A stretch of DNA of 64,000 bases from Rhynchosporium graminicola. Lineage: Eukaryota; Ascomycota; Leotiomycetes; Helotiales; Ploettnerulaceae. The position numbers and the translations under genes were made by a program. This document shows positions 1 to 12,065 of this stretch, piece after piece. The notes under the pieces are model-generated. The model made no database searches. It was not told the origin of the DNA and worked only from the letters and a program-made list of their open reading frames with translations. Numbering within the stretch: the first letter of the stretch is position 1; the number at the start of each line of letters is the position of its first letter. The stretch covers positions 1 through 64,000 of the forward strand of contig FJUW01000003.1 of assembly GCA_900074885.1 (NCBI GenBank), in the 5' to 3' direction.

Positions 1-52
1 ATAAGGTCTTATTACTTAGGTAGTTTTAAGACCTTTCTAGAGTAAGCGTTAT
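1..52. repeat. Left arm of a large inverted repeat
   Basis: The first 52 bases match the reverse complement of 10329-10380 at all but two positions, and both differences are transitions of the RIP type. The arm starts at the window edge, so its true length is unknown. Direct repeats would be expected from LTRs of one element; an inverted pair suggests either terminal inverted repeats of an outer element or ends of two oppositely oriented copies. Confidence 0.7.
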
Positions 53-159
53 ACTAGCTTCCTTAGAAAAGACGTATACTTACTAGCTATACTCGTAAGG
101 GATCTATAGTTCTAAATCTAATTCGCTTAAACTAATAGTAAATTACTAAGTGGTTTTAT

Positions 160-164
160 AATAT
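160..164. repeat. Target-site duplication, left copy (AATAT)
   Basis: The five bases AATAT lie directly outside the left LTR and recur directly outside the right LTR at 7942-7946. A perfect 5-bp direct duplication abutting both LTRs is what Ty3/Gypsy integrase leaves behind. Confidence 0.75.
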
Positions 165-432
165 TATAACGATATAAGACTTAAGGCGGTATATAAGTAA
201 GAATAAACAAGTAGGAAGGCTAAGAGCGATCTTATATAGTCTAGTACGAAGGAAACAAAAAGATAAGGAAGGAAGAAGAAGAGAGATAGAGTATAAGGTA
301 CCTTATATATATATGCCGGTACTAGCCCGATATTATACCGAGTCGGATACTAGTTCTGCCGGGATACCTATGAACTTAGGCCCTAGTATCTATCCTTCTT
401 CTTATATAATATTCAGGTGAGCTATCGTTATA
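165..432 (-). repeat. 3' LTR of the Gypsy element
   Basis: 268 bp, matching 7674-7941 over its whole length with scattered transitions. On the minus strand the ends correspond to TG..CA after allowing for RIP (TATAACG and CGTTATA here). Confidence 0.9.
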
Positions 433-447
433 TTACTCCCCTCCTAA
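433..447 (-). other. Polypurine tract of the Gypsy element
   Basis: On the minus strand a purine run (AGGAGGGGAG) lies directly upstream of the 3' LTR, the expected place for the plus-strand primer of reverse transcription. It supports the minus-strand orientation deduced from the polyprotein. Confidence 0.6.
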
Positions 448-1239
448 GAAGAGCTTGACCTTAAGCTTAGAAGGTTATAGTTTATACTAGAATTAGTCTT
501 TATTATAATTGTTTTCGTCGATATTCGCGTAATAGGCGCTAGCCGCTCTTTAGTAGTAGTAAATTCTTTATTAGGTTCTAACTAGTTATATTATTGTAAT
601 AGTATTATATTAGTTGTAGCTTCTAAATCGGGCGGTAAGCGGTATTTGCTTTATCTATTTATAGTAGGAATCGAGTTTAAGTAGGGCGTGGGATATATAA
701 AGGAAAGGGTTTATTAATATTAGAGCCTTTCCTTTTTAATTACGATAATTACTTTAACTTATAAGTTTACTCTCTCTAGACTACGATATAGCTCTTATAG
801 TAGGTATTATTACTAACTACTATAGTAGTCTGCTGTAATCTTATATATTAATCGACCTAATTAACTCTTCTCTTAATATAAGTAAGTTTCCTATTTTAGT
901 TTTAGGAATAGTCCTTAAGTGTAGTATAAGGGTTTTATAGATCTGTAACGCTAACTCCTATAGTGCTTTTACTAGTTCCTGCTAGTGCTCTTTCGGTAGC
1001 GTATTATATATATTACCTATAATATATTCGCGCTTTCCTTAAGATAAAGTATAATAATACTCTTATTTTAGAACTCTTATACTTATTTAATAAGCTTAAC
1101 TCTAAGCTTTATAAGTATTATTTAGTATTAAAGAGTAGTTATAAGTATATAAGTTACTTAAATATAAACGTAGTTATATATACTAACGTATTATAGTTAC
1201 TTAACTATATTAATATAAAGTATACTATTCTATCCGGTT

Positions 1240-1890
1240 TACTTCCTAGTAGCGAAGCTAAAGACGCGGAGCTGAATCGGGGTAATATTATAGCTACTTA
1301 TAAAGCTATTAATCAGATCTATTATCTCGCGAAATCTGCTACTCTTATTACTATATTAGAGATTATTACTATATAATTAGTAGAGACTTAAGCTTTAAGG
1401 CGTTCTATAGAGAAAGTATTTAAGGAGTTAGAGTTTATTAAAGTAGTAAGTTACGATCTTAAACCCTTAGATACTAGTATAATACTAACGCGATATAAGA
1501 TTTAGATCTTCTAATAGTCGATTCGGTAGAGTCTAAGTTAATAGCTAAAATAGCGTTAAAGTAAACGAAAGAATTAAATAGTATTATATAGGAATTTGCG
1601 AAGAAAGCTATATTTAAAGCTATAATATCTAATACTAAGGGAAAGAGGAATTTACTTTCTAGTTTAGAGATAGCGTTAGATCTAGAGACTCTCGGACTCT
1701 CTCTAAAGAAGAAAGCCTATAGGATTAACTATTATACTTAGTTTATTACTAGGGCTATATTAGTAGATTTAGATAAAGAGTTAGATATAGTAGTTCCGGT
1801 TCTAAATATTCCAGATTTACTAGAAGCTCTAGAGAACTTAGGAGAGAAAGCTAGTGAAGTAGAAATAGTTAAAGAAGTAGAGTTTTAGAT
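1240..1890 (+). pseudogene. Degenerate antisense reading frame inside the Gypsy element
   Basis: Between the integrase and the 3' LTR, the strand opposite the polyprotein shows coding-like runs despite RIP, for example LLPSSEAKDAELNRGN followed by IIATYKAINQIYYL, and later VPVLNIPDLLEALENL just before a stop near 1889. The segments lie in more than one frame and are interrupted by TAG/TAA. I do not recognise the protein. It could be an extra gene carried by the retrotransposon, or the remnant of an older insertion. The call rests only on the low stop density and plausible composition of these runs. Confidence 0.35.
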
Positions 1891-2799
1891 ATAGTATTAT
1901 TATAGAGTATAATCGGGAGATTATTCCTAGTAATAAATTCTGATATTAGTAACTATAATAGCTTATTATCTTCTAAGTAACTATAGTTATCTATTCTGTT
2001 TTCCTAAGCCTTAATCTACTGATCTAGTTTACGCGGAGGTCTAGGTTTACTTAAGTTAGTAGTATAGAAGTCTCTGAGCTTATATAGAGCACTTATTAAG
2101 TCAGAAGCGTTATACTAAGTTAGATTCGGGTTATAGCCTAGCTAGCTAACTTAATACTTCAGATTATCTCTTAGGAGCTATATAGCGAGTATATCTTATA
2201 ACTCTTACTCTTCTTAAGTAGCGATAACTTCCGAGGGTGAGTTTAGTAACTCTTAGCTTAGTAATAGGTTATCCGAGTCCTTGAAGAGTAATTCGGAGGT
2301 AAATATATCGTATATAGAAGATCCCGGGGGTAAATCTAGCTTATAGGAGTATCTGATCTTAGCTAAGATTTAGTATAGTCTTACTTAGAGACTAGATAGC
2401 TTCTTACTTAGCTAGTAATTCTTAAGGTTCCTTATAGAGAGAAATATCTTATCTCTAACTTCCTAGTTAATATTATACTATTTCGGGTCAGTTATAGCGC
2501 TTATCTTATACTAAGTAGCTAGTATATTAGCTTTTATAACCTCGATAGCGGATTTAGTATATTTAGCTAAGGATTTAGTATTAATATAGTTAAGCTTCTC
2601 TTATAGTATTAATCCGGTAGGTTACTTCTAGTCCTAGCTATTCCGTAGTAATATACTATATTTAAAGGTATATAGCGCTATACCGATAGAGTCGTAAGGC
2701 AGGATTACTTAAGCGCAGTCTATTATTAGTAGTAGTTCGCTCTAGTTACTCTAGTAGTAATTAACGAAAAGTCTAAGGTATTAGTTAATATACTGATTT

Positions 2800-3130
2800 A
2801 TAATCTCTATTTATCTATTAGTTTACTAGTAGAAAGAGATAGAGAGCTTAACCTTAACTCTAATTATATAATAAAACTCTTACTAGAAGAATAAGACTAA
2901 TTAAGCTCCTTAGTTAGATATAATTAACTTAGGAGTATATCCGAAACGATATATTTATTAGATAAATGATATTACTATCCCGCGAGTATTAATATTATAG
3001 TAGTATAGTATTAATATAGAGTCCTTCCCTAAGCAGTTAATAAATACTAATATCTTATTAAATTCTTAGTTATTAGGCGGGAAGTCCTTAAAATCTATAG
3101 CTAAGTGCTATATAAGGTAGCTAGGTACTA
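2800..3130 (-). pseudogene. RIP-damaged integrase core of the Gypsy element
   Basis: The minus-strand translation contains HLAIDFKDFP followed by NKILVFINCLGKDSILI, matching the core-domain region of Ty3/Gypsy integrases around the first catalytic Asp (usually W-x-I/M-D-F followed by ILVFIDRLGK). Stops flank the run on both sides. Confidence 0.75.
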
Positions 3131-4499
3131 GTAATAAGTAGAGGAATCCTTACTATTTCGTTTACTTCGGATAAGAGTACTAATAAGGGTAGTAATTATA
3201 AGTATATTATTTTATATCTAATATAAGTCCTTTCTAGTAGTAATAGGTAGAAATTATTTTAGCGGTCTTACGAGTATTCGGATAAGTAGAGGAAACTTAA
3301 TCGTAGATTTCACTAATTAAATAGGTATATAGCGGGGTATAGCGTTATACGTATAGATAACTATTATAAAGTAGTAAACTATTATTAATAGTATAGCTAT
3401 CTCCTAATATATTCTATTTATTAGAGAATAATTCTTAGTTAAATTAGTATAGTTTCTCGATTAAATTAAAGGAGTTACGTGCGGGTTCCGGTAGCGTATT
3501 AGTCCTTAGTAATATTAAGTATATATAACTGATTTAATCGATATAATACTTAGCTAGTTCTGTATTAATCTTAGAGTCTAAGCGGTCTAGAGGTAGTAAA
3601 ACCCGAGATCTACTATCCTATTTCTATTATTCCTATATCCTTAGATCTTATTCCCTATAGCTAAGGATATTAGCTTTAGCGTTATCTTTACTAAGCGTAT
3701 ATATAATTTAAAAATTAAATTCAGAAAGGAATTCTATCTATCTAGCTTACTTACTAGTTAAGACTTTAGTAGTTATAAAGTATTCTAAGGATCGATAGTC
3801 TGTATATACGCTAGTATAGTATTATAAAAACATGAGTTCTAGTCTCTATTTCCGGAAAGACTTAATAATAGCGTATAGTTCTTTATTATAGATCTCTTAG
3901 TTTAGTTTATATCTATTAAGAATATAAGAGTAGAATCTAATTAGATACTATTAGTTATCTTTATATAATTAGGAGATAACTCTAGCTATTATATTATTAG
4001 AGGTATTAGTTTCTAGCTTAATCTATAATTTAAGGTCGAAATAGTATAGTTTCTATACTAATAGTAGCTATTAACGTAAATCGTCGAAGGACTTCTTATA
4101 ATCGTTAGTGAAATTCTATAGTACTATAAGCTGAGTAAGCACTAAGAGAAGTTTAGCGATAAGGCCGAAATTCCGAATAAATTAATAATAGAACCTATAG
4201 AATCCTAGGAAGGATTTTATAGCTATTACTATTTCGAGGTACTTCTAGTCTACTAATAGTACTACTTTCTTAAGATCTAGCTCGATTCCGTTAGTAGTAA
4301 TAATATATCTAAGGTATTTAGTCCGGGTAATATGGAATTCGCTTTTCTAAATATCTACTTAAAGTCTAGTATCTATTAAGCGTTATAGTACTAATTTAAT
4401 ATATTCCTTATATTCCTAGAGCGTTTCCGAGTATATAAGGATATTATCTAGGTAAGTTATATAGAAATTATCTAAGTAGTCAAATAGTATATTATTTAT

Positions 4500-4800
4500 T
4501 TATCGCTAGTATATATTAGGTCTGTTATAGAGCTTAAAAGGTAGTACTTTATATTTATAAGATCTGAAGCGGGTTCGGAAGGTAGTATACTCCTCGGATT
4601 CAGGGTCTATACGGATATAGTTAAATACTACTCGGATATCTAGTTTAGTAAAGATTACTACTTTAGATATACGAGTTAAGAGCTTATCGATCTTAGGTAT
4701 TAGGTATAAATCCTTTCGAGTGATTATATTAAGCTTATAATAATTAATATAGAAGCGTAATTCTCTATTAGCCTTCTTAACGAATAGTATAGGTAATATA
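4500..4800 (-). pseudogene. RIP-damaged reverse transcriptase of the Gypsy element
   Basis: This is the best-preserved block: about 90 codons with almost no stops. It runs KANRELRFYINYYKLN, LIPKIDKLLTRISK, FTKLDIR, RIDPESEEYTTFRTR, then YKYKVLPFKLYNRP, where an intact copy would read VLPFGLCNGP. Aligned to the family, nearly every deviation is explained by G-to-A or C-to-T change. Confidence 0.88.
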
Positions 4801-7673
4801 AAGGGACTTTAGCTGGATTCGATAAATCCCTTATCTAAGTTCTTTATAAGATACTCCTTAGTTACTTATAATTTATCTATAGATTACTAATATAAGAGCG
4901 AATATATATTAGGTAATAGTTCTTCTAGAATAATTTTATAATCGTATAAGCGATATAGCAGAAGAATATTAGAATCCCGCTTAGAAAAAGCTTCCTTAAG
5001 AGTATAGTACTATTCTAGTAGCTTTTTAGCTATAAGTTATTCGGTATCGGGATCCTCAGGAGAGTTACTATTTAGATAGTCTTATAAGAGGTAGTCTATC
5101 TCGTAGATACTAGTAAAGAATAATTCGAAACCCTTACGTTTTATATTAAAGTAAAAAGCTATAGTATTAATTTAGTAAATCGGAACCGGTTTCTAGATCC
5201 TCGGAGGTTAAGAGGAGCACTTATAGTAGGGTTTCGGCGCAGGTACCTTTCTCGATGAATTCGGAGCGGAAAGGGGTTCGGATTCCTTAGCGATAGGTAG
5301 AAATAAGTTAAAAGGTAAGGATAATATATTAATATATCGTATTACTACTATTTAGTATAATTAGCGTTAGTCTAGCTAGTTTATAGCTAAGTCCCGCGCG
5401 TTAGTATCGATTTAGTAAGATCGATTAGTACTAAGTTTATAAAGTAGTAGAGTTATAATTATCTCCTTATTATATTAGAAGGTAGCTAGATAGCGTTCCG
5501 ACTATAGTAGCTTATAGTAGAGCGTATCTAGCTTAACCTGAAATCATCGTATCTATTTAATACTAATAATTATATCTTATTATCCTAAATCGAGGAGAAT
5601 AAAAAGGTAATTATAAATACGCCTACTATTAATAGAAAAGTATAAATATATAAAATAAGTAATATAAGTTCTAATAGACTATTAGAAACTACATATTAAA
5701 ATAGAATAAAGTAATAGCTGGATTTTGATACCGAGGGCCCCTAATAGTCGTCTAGTAAGAATACGATTAATAAATAGATAACCGTTCGCTCCGGTATCAA
5801 TTAGGCTATTTATAGAGACTCTTAGCCCGTTTATACTAACTATAGTCGGGTATATAAATTACTTACCTCTTATTAGGGAGTTAAAGTCTAGATTAGAGAG
5901 ATTATACTTATATAGACCTAAGAAAGAGTTTTTACCTAAGCCTTATCGTTTCCCTCTAGTATTAATCCAGATTCGGAAGGTATATCTTCTACTACTTCTT
6001 TAGTTACTTAATCCTCTTCTGGAAATTCATTAATTAATTAAACTTTAGGTAAGTTAGGGCAGTTTAGCTTAATATAACTAAGCTATCTATAACTATAATA
6101 CCTAAAGGGTTCTCCGGTCGAGGTAGTAAGGCGTTTTAGCGCGGAAGGAGTACTAGCTCGTACCGGGGTAGAAGTATATACGTATAGTGCGGGAGTAGTT
6201 TATCGAGGAGCTAAGCTTAAGGACCGGTAAGAAGTAGAACTAGTAGTAGTCGTAGTAGTAATAGTAAGCTTATAGTACTATACCTAGGTAATAGCTTTCT
6301 TAGGATAAGTGCGTTCTGAGTTATAGCGACGCTTAGTATTAAAAGAAAGTAAGGATCTAACTATAGAAGTATAGTTCTTATTCTACGTTAGTTTAATAAT
6401 AAGAGTTAAAGCGCGTAAGGATAGTATAATCTTATCCTATATATAGAAGAACTACTCTTTCTTTTTAACCTTACCTTAGATAGTAGCGCTTTAAAATCGA
6501 CTACGAAACTCGGCGAAAGTCTCGCGTATATAGCCGGGTTATTATATTTCTAAGAAGTAGAAAGCGTTATAGTAGTTATCTTCCTCTAAACTAGTAAGAA
6601 AGTTCTCCTTTAATAAGGAGATTATTTTATCGCTAGTTTTAAACTCGTTAGTAAGGTACTAAAGCGTAAGATACTCCTTAGCTAAACTAGTAACTAGCTC
6701 CTAAACGAGAACGCGCTAAGAGAATTCCGTAAGGTAGTAGTTAGCGTTCACAGCTAGCTAGTCTTATATCGATACTCTTTATTAGAGGAAAGTAGAGTCC
6801 GATCTATTATCTAGGAGTAGGATCTTCTTAGTAAGATAAGACTTCTTAAGGCGTGACTCTACTGATTCGGCGCCGGGAGAGGGAGATAGTTTATTAGGAA
6901 TAGTATCCTCTTTCTCGGTACTACGTATTAGAATAGAGTTTATTAAGTTATTAAACTCCGCTATACGCGGAAATTATAGTATTAGTTCTAGTAGGAGAGT
7001 CGAAGATAAGCGAGGGACTCCTATAAGGAACTTATCTTATATAGAGATCAGTCTATCTATAGTATCTTCTAGAGAGTTATTCTTTTCCTCCTAGTTCGCT
7101 AATCGTTATAAGAGGGAATAGATCAGGTTCGAGTCACTTATAATAGTAAGAGTACTTAGCGATTATACTCCTAGTGAATTTCACTTTTATTTTCCTTTCT
7201 TTCTCAGTTAGTACTTCCTTAATAAGGTATTAATATTCTCTAAGGTAAGAGATATTTAAGGTAAGGAAAGGTATAATAAGTTAGGTTCGGAGATAAAGCG
7301 GGAGAGATCGCGTCAGGTTCCTTTAGAACTAGAGGGGTTTCTAGTTTATTAGTTAAGAGCTATAATAGTAGCTTAAAAAGGGGTATATTAGGGCTATTTC
7401 AGCGGCGATACGTAGAGATTAAAGTTCCGAGGTATTTATTATACCTTCTTCAAAATCTGTTTATAATTCCTTTATACTAAGGGAGTTATTAAAGGAGCGT
7501 TAGCGAAGATCTCTTCTATTATACTATTTGCGATAAGCTAAATTAAACCCTAATTCATAGTTATCTAAGAGATCTCTAGTATCTTAGCTATATGCGAGTA
7601 GTTATCGAATAACTAACTTAGTAGTAAGATATTATAGTAAGCTATCTCCGGCTATCTTAATCTTTTTATTTAA

Positions 7674-7941
7674 TATAACGATATAAGACTTAAAGAAATA
7701 TATAAGTAAGAATAAATAAGTAGGGAGGCTAAGAGCGATCTTATATAGTCTAGTACGAAGGAAACAAAAAGATAAGGAAGGAAGAAGAAGAGAGATAGAG
7801 TATAAGGCACCTTATATATATATACCGGTACAAGCCAGATACTATACCGAGTCGGACACTAGTTCTGCCGGGATACCTATGAACTTAGGCCCTAGTATCT
7901 ATCCTTCTTCTCATATGATATTCAGGTGAGCTGTCGTTACA
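7674..7941 (-). repeat. 5' LTR of the Gypsy element
   Basis: 268 bp, ending CGTTACA on the plus strand (TGTAACG at its minus-strand start). It is flanked by AATAT at 7942-7946, which completes the target-site duplication. Confidence 0.9.
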
Positions 7942-7946
7942 AATAT
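7942..7946. repeat. Target-site duplication, right copy (AATAT)
   Basis: Identical to 160-164. It shows that the Gypsy element inserted into the sequence now split between 1-164 and 7947 onward. Confidence 0.75.
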
Positions 7947-10390
7947 TCCGTAAGGTCGATAGTTAAAGATACGATAGTAGTATTATATTACTGAACTGCG
8001 ATTCGGTTATTAAGAAGCTTATCTATCTTATAAAGGGTAGTAGAGAAGATCTTATTATTAGAAGACTTCTAGCGTTTATATAAGAGATAGAAGACTAAGC
8101 TACTAATTATATAAATCTCTAGCGTAAGAGGCTCTAGAAGAGGTCTAAGTATACGAGGTAATCTTTATCGCTTCCGAAATATTATAGTAACTATATTTAT
8201 ACTTTAAGTAGCTTCTATTAAGTCGCGAGATAATATTCCGAGTAACTATTAATCTATAGTATAAATTATATAGGCGTAGTCTTATACGTAAGTCTTTAAC
8301 GTAGAGACTTCTAATTAGGGTTAAAGTAGAGATTCACGCGGGATATAAGCAATAACGTCGCTAAATCGTATGTACTTCGGCTATATATTAGTAGCTTCTC
8401 TAGAGTATAAAGACTTCTCTTTACTACTCTACTCTTATTCTTCAGATAATAAACACTTAGGCTTATCGTATCTATAATAAGTAGTATAAACGCCGGAGAA
8501 ACGATCCTAACTAATCGGTAGTAGTAATAGAGGGTTAGTTACCTATAGAATACTCTCTAGAGGAGAGTTTTAGATGTTTTTATAGCTATAAGTCTCCTTA
8601 GAAGTGCGCTTCCGAGCTAGTAATAGTCGTTTAATAATAGAGATAGAGTTAATAATAGCTCGAATATTAATAGGAGAGTTAGCTACGCTTCGCTATTCCT
8701 CGTACGCTTCCTAGAACTAATTAAGGCGTTCGTTTCGTTTGTTAGTATCGTGTTAGTAGCGCTAGTAGGTATAGTATTTATATAAGTCCTTAATCTCGAT
8801 CGGAGAGCTATAAATATTACTAGGAGGAGTATATAGTAGCTAAATGATCTATCGTTTAGAGATATCTAAGAGTACTTGATATTCCGAAAGCTAGGTCCTT
8901 CCGAGTATAATACTATAGTTTCCGAGAGTAATAATAAGAAAGGGAGTAAATACTTAAACGCGACGATCTACTATTAAATTAAGTATCGTATAGTAACTAA
9001 TAGTACTACTATTAACGCTATTAAAGCCTTTAATAGGAATTGCGTTTAGTAGAAAGTAAATTAAAAGTTTTAAGAAGAAGGAAAGAGATTTAAGAAAAGA
9101 ATAATTAATAAAATAGTATCTATTAGCTCCAGAATCGAGAAGGGCAGGTAGCTTATACGAGAGTCTATTCTTAGTAAGAGTAGCACGTATAGTAAATAAT
9201 TAACTATTAAGAAGCTTCGTAAGGTTAAGATATCGTATATCTCGTATACTACCTAGGAAGGAGTCTTTCCCTAAGCGTAGTCTTTTACTAGTAGTTTAAT
9301 ATACTCTTAAGCGTTATTATACGTTTCTTTATCGTTATTATCTTCTAACTTATTATTAACATTATTATTAGCGTTAATTATATTAATTCGATATAGAGTA
9401 TTAGGTCGAGCTAACGATAAGCGTAAGTATAAGGTAGGCGTAAAGTAACAAGGAGCATTCGCTAGCGATTATATATAAGGCGTATCGTTTCGTATAGAGT
9501 ATAGTACTTGTTTACTAGTTATACTAGTGTTCTCGGGCGTAGGAAGACTAATTTGCAGATAAGAAGAGGAGTTAGTACTATAGCGCTAAGAGGAGGTATT
9601 TATAGGGCAGAGTAGTCGATTCTATTAGAGAGCTTATTTAGAAGGTTTAGTATCTTCTCTATACGCGTAGCGTATAATATTAACGATATTCCTCCGGTAG
9701 ATTATTCTCGACGACGATTATTAGGCGTAAGAGTAGCGTTATCTTCTTTAATTAATAGTAGTAGTATTATACGCGATTAAATATTATCAAATGATATAGA
9801 CTTAGCAGAGCGCTAGGTAGTTAACTAGTATAGTTCTAGGAACTCGTCCTATAACTAACGTAGTTCTGCAGATAAGTCGATATTTAATTATCTCTCCTCC
9901 GCGAGCTTCCTTTCTACCTCTTATAGCTAGTAAGCGCGGTCTTCCTATGAGTTACTTATAGTTACTATTAATATAAGGGTATTATCAGGGAGGTTTAGCG
10001 ACTCAGTAAGTTTATTGATTATAGTAGGAGTTAGAGAGCTTAACTCGGACGAGGCGTCGTCGCGAGTACTCTCTACTATAGAGAGAGGTAGGTTATAGCG
10101 AGTATTATAAGTCGCCGAAGAATAGGAAGTAGAGGGAGTCGGAGAACCGGTAGTCGATTTATTAGACTTAGGTTACTTCAGTTTAGGTACTATTCTTTAA
10201 GTTTATACTTAGTATAAGCCTTCTCCGTATAGCGTAATCTCCTGCGTTTAGTAGCTCTAGGTATAGAGATATAATATAAGTAGATATTTACTATCTTCCT
10301 AGATATAAATAAAAGAGTTATAGATAATATAACGCTTACTCTAGAAAGGTCTTAAAACTACCTGAGTAATAAGATCTTATATTACTATAA
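7947..10390 (-). mobile_element. Second RIP-degraded Gypsy-type remnant (gag-protease part)
   Basis: The minus-strand translation of about 9170-8800 gives a retropepsin-like run with LPALLDSGANRYYFI (active-site DSGA), then FLIITLGNYSIILGRTWL after allowing one RIP stop at the Trp, as seen in protease/linker regions of fungal Ty3/Gypsy polyproteins. The sequence towards 10.2 kb would then be gag. No RT or integrase was found here, so the copy is truncated or continues outside the window. The whole stretch is AT-rich, stop-ridden and depleted of CA/TG. It was the target of the nested element at 165-7941. Confidence 0.65.
10329..10380. repeat. Right arm of a large inverted repeat
   Basis: Reverse complement of 1-52 with two transition differences. 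It lies just outside the second Gypsy-type remnant, so it may mark that element's end or a separate terminal repeat. Confidence 0.7.
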
Positions 10391-10499
10391 ATATAAAGTA
10401 GTAAGAATCACTTAAGAATCTATAACTAAGGAGTAAAGAAGTAGAGAGAGAAGGGAAGTATATATATGAAAAGGGGCCCCTAAACTCTACTCGTGTAAT

Positions 10500-11420
10500 C
10501 TCGCTTAGCAGTAAGTGTTTCTACTAATAGGGAGAAACCTCCGAACCTGACCAGTCGTCATAAGTTCTTTATAATATACTATACTCTCTCGATTGGATTC
10601 AAATCAGGAGAGAAAGGAGGCCAGAAGATAACTACGATTCCCCTCTCTTAAAGGGCCTCCTTTATCTCTCTAGTAGTATGCCCCGGGGCTAAGTCCTGCA
10701 TAAGTACTAAATATACTCCTTGACGCCTCATAAGCTCGATATATCTATAGATAATCGGGATAGTGTATATAGTAAGTTTCCTGCCTAATTAACCCCTAAT
10801 CCTTCTCCTAGAAGAATCCTAGCCCTTAAGTATATCCGTAGAAGTATCCCTAGAATATCTAGCCCTTCTTCTTTTGCACTCGCTCTATAATACAGGTCTC
10901 ATCCTATTCTTCTCTAGCTCTTCTTATCACCTAGGTTTTCGTATGCCTTCCTCCTATAATCCAGGTCTTATTAGTCTATAGTATTTGATACTAATAATCT
11001 ATAGTCCACTCGATATGCTCTCGGGCCCAGGTAAGTCGTTTTACTCGGTTTACTTCCGAAATTAGAAGCTTTCGCATTACGATATATCGGTAGAAACCTT
11101 CTCGTAGAAGAGCGCTTCGGATAGTATCCTTTTTAACCCTAAAATCAAGTACTCTAGCTAATTAAGTAAAGCTTATATGCCTATTTTACCTTAAAGTATA
11201 TACGAATTCAATTAGCTCTTCAATTTGAGCTTATAAGAGGGCAAGAGGTCGATCGCACTTCTTCTTCAGTATACTTCGTATCTTATAAGTATAATTAACC
11301 TGCCGAATAGTCAGTTTATAAGGTAGGTAATTAGATATTTGCTTATAAGACTAACTGATAGAGTAAAGAAGAGTAATATCTCGTCTTTAGTCTCGAGTAA
11401 GCTCTAGATTTTTCGGCCTT
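10500..11420 (-). pseudogene. RIP-inactivated Tc1/mariner-type transposase relic
   Basis: Minus-strand reading gives, in order: a helix-turn-helix-like N-terminal stretch (about 11350-11150), VKRLTWAREHIEWT (about 11050), DETCIIERVQKKKG (about 10900), MQDLAPGHT (an MQDGAPCHT-like motif, about 10690-10720) and VVIFWPPFSPDLNPIER (about 10590-10650). These are landmark motifs of fungal Tc1/Pot-like transposases; the Asp in SPDLNP and the one in the MQD motif belong to the DDE/D catalytic set. Multiple in-frame TAG/TAA codons interrupt it. I could not find convincing terminal inverted repeats, so the element's ends are not defined. Confidence 0.82.
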
Positions 11421-11630
11421 TTGATCGGAGGATACGGGATCAGTCTATTCGGGGCCACAGGAAGAATATTCAAAGGTTCTGATATCTTTACTATATAATT
11501 AAGAATATGATACTATATAAATCATAGTAGAAACGTGTTCTAAAGGACACTCTAGCTATATTACCTGTTTAGGTCAAGCTTCCTAACCCCCTGACTGACC
11601 GGGGATAACACTTCACCGATGTACCATCGT

Positions 11631-12065
11631 ATGCATCGCGCGTACGTCATGGAAGCCTAATAAACCCTCCAACCTATTTCCAGATCCATAGGCAGACTCA
11701 CAACCTCACCAGCTCCAGAAATCAGTACTCTCTATCAAAACCTGATCCTAAAAAATCTTTAGATATATGGCAACATGCACATGCATCGCGCGTACGTCAT
11801 CGAGGCCCCAATAACTTGAGATTCCAAACCCATCTCCAAATCCCTAGCAAATTCACAACTCCATTTCTCTACAAAGCAAATATTCCCTATCATGCTCATA
11901 TAAACGCCAAGAATATCTCTGGATAACGTACATGGCAAGATGCACATACATCGCGCATACCTCACTGAAGCTCAAATCCTCCAAGTCCGCAGCAAAAATC
12001 ACAACTCCACAATTCAAATATATCCTATCAAGCTCAAACAAATGCTTAAAATAATCCTCAGGTAC
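11631..12065. repeat. Three-copy degenerate ~155-bp tandem repeat
   Basis: Units begin at about 11631, 11781 and 11946 with the shared core ATGCATCGCGCGTACGTCAT or a diverged version. Each continues with a similar run (..CAAATCC.., ..CACAACTCCA.., ..ATATTCCCTATCA..). Spacing is 150 and 165 bp. Composition is normal, not RIP-like. It sits directly between the transposon block and the gene-bearing DNA. Confidence 0.7.

Larger units (their letters stand above)
165..7941 (-). mobile_element. Complete but RIP-inactivated Ty3/Gypsy LTR retrotransposon
   Basis: Two 268-bp LTRs bound about 7.24 kb of internal sequence. Read on the minus strand, the order is 5' LTR (7674-7941), gag with a decayed CCHC knuckle (about 6060-6115, cysteines now mostly tyrosine codons), aspartic protease (LIDTGANGYLFI, about 5780-5820), reverse transcriptase (about 4500-4800, starting KANRELRFYINYYKLN and including FTKLDIR), integrase core (about 2800-3130, HLAIDFKDFP and ILVFIN), a purine-rich polypurine tract next to the 3' LTR (433-447), and the 3' LTR (165-432). 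The order protease-RT-integrase is that of Ty3/Gypsy. All frames carry many TAG/TAA codons and CA/TG dinucleotides are almost absent, so the copy is dead through RIP. The stretch between integrase and the 3' LTR is unusually long (about 2 kb). Confidence 0.92.
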
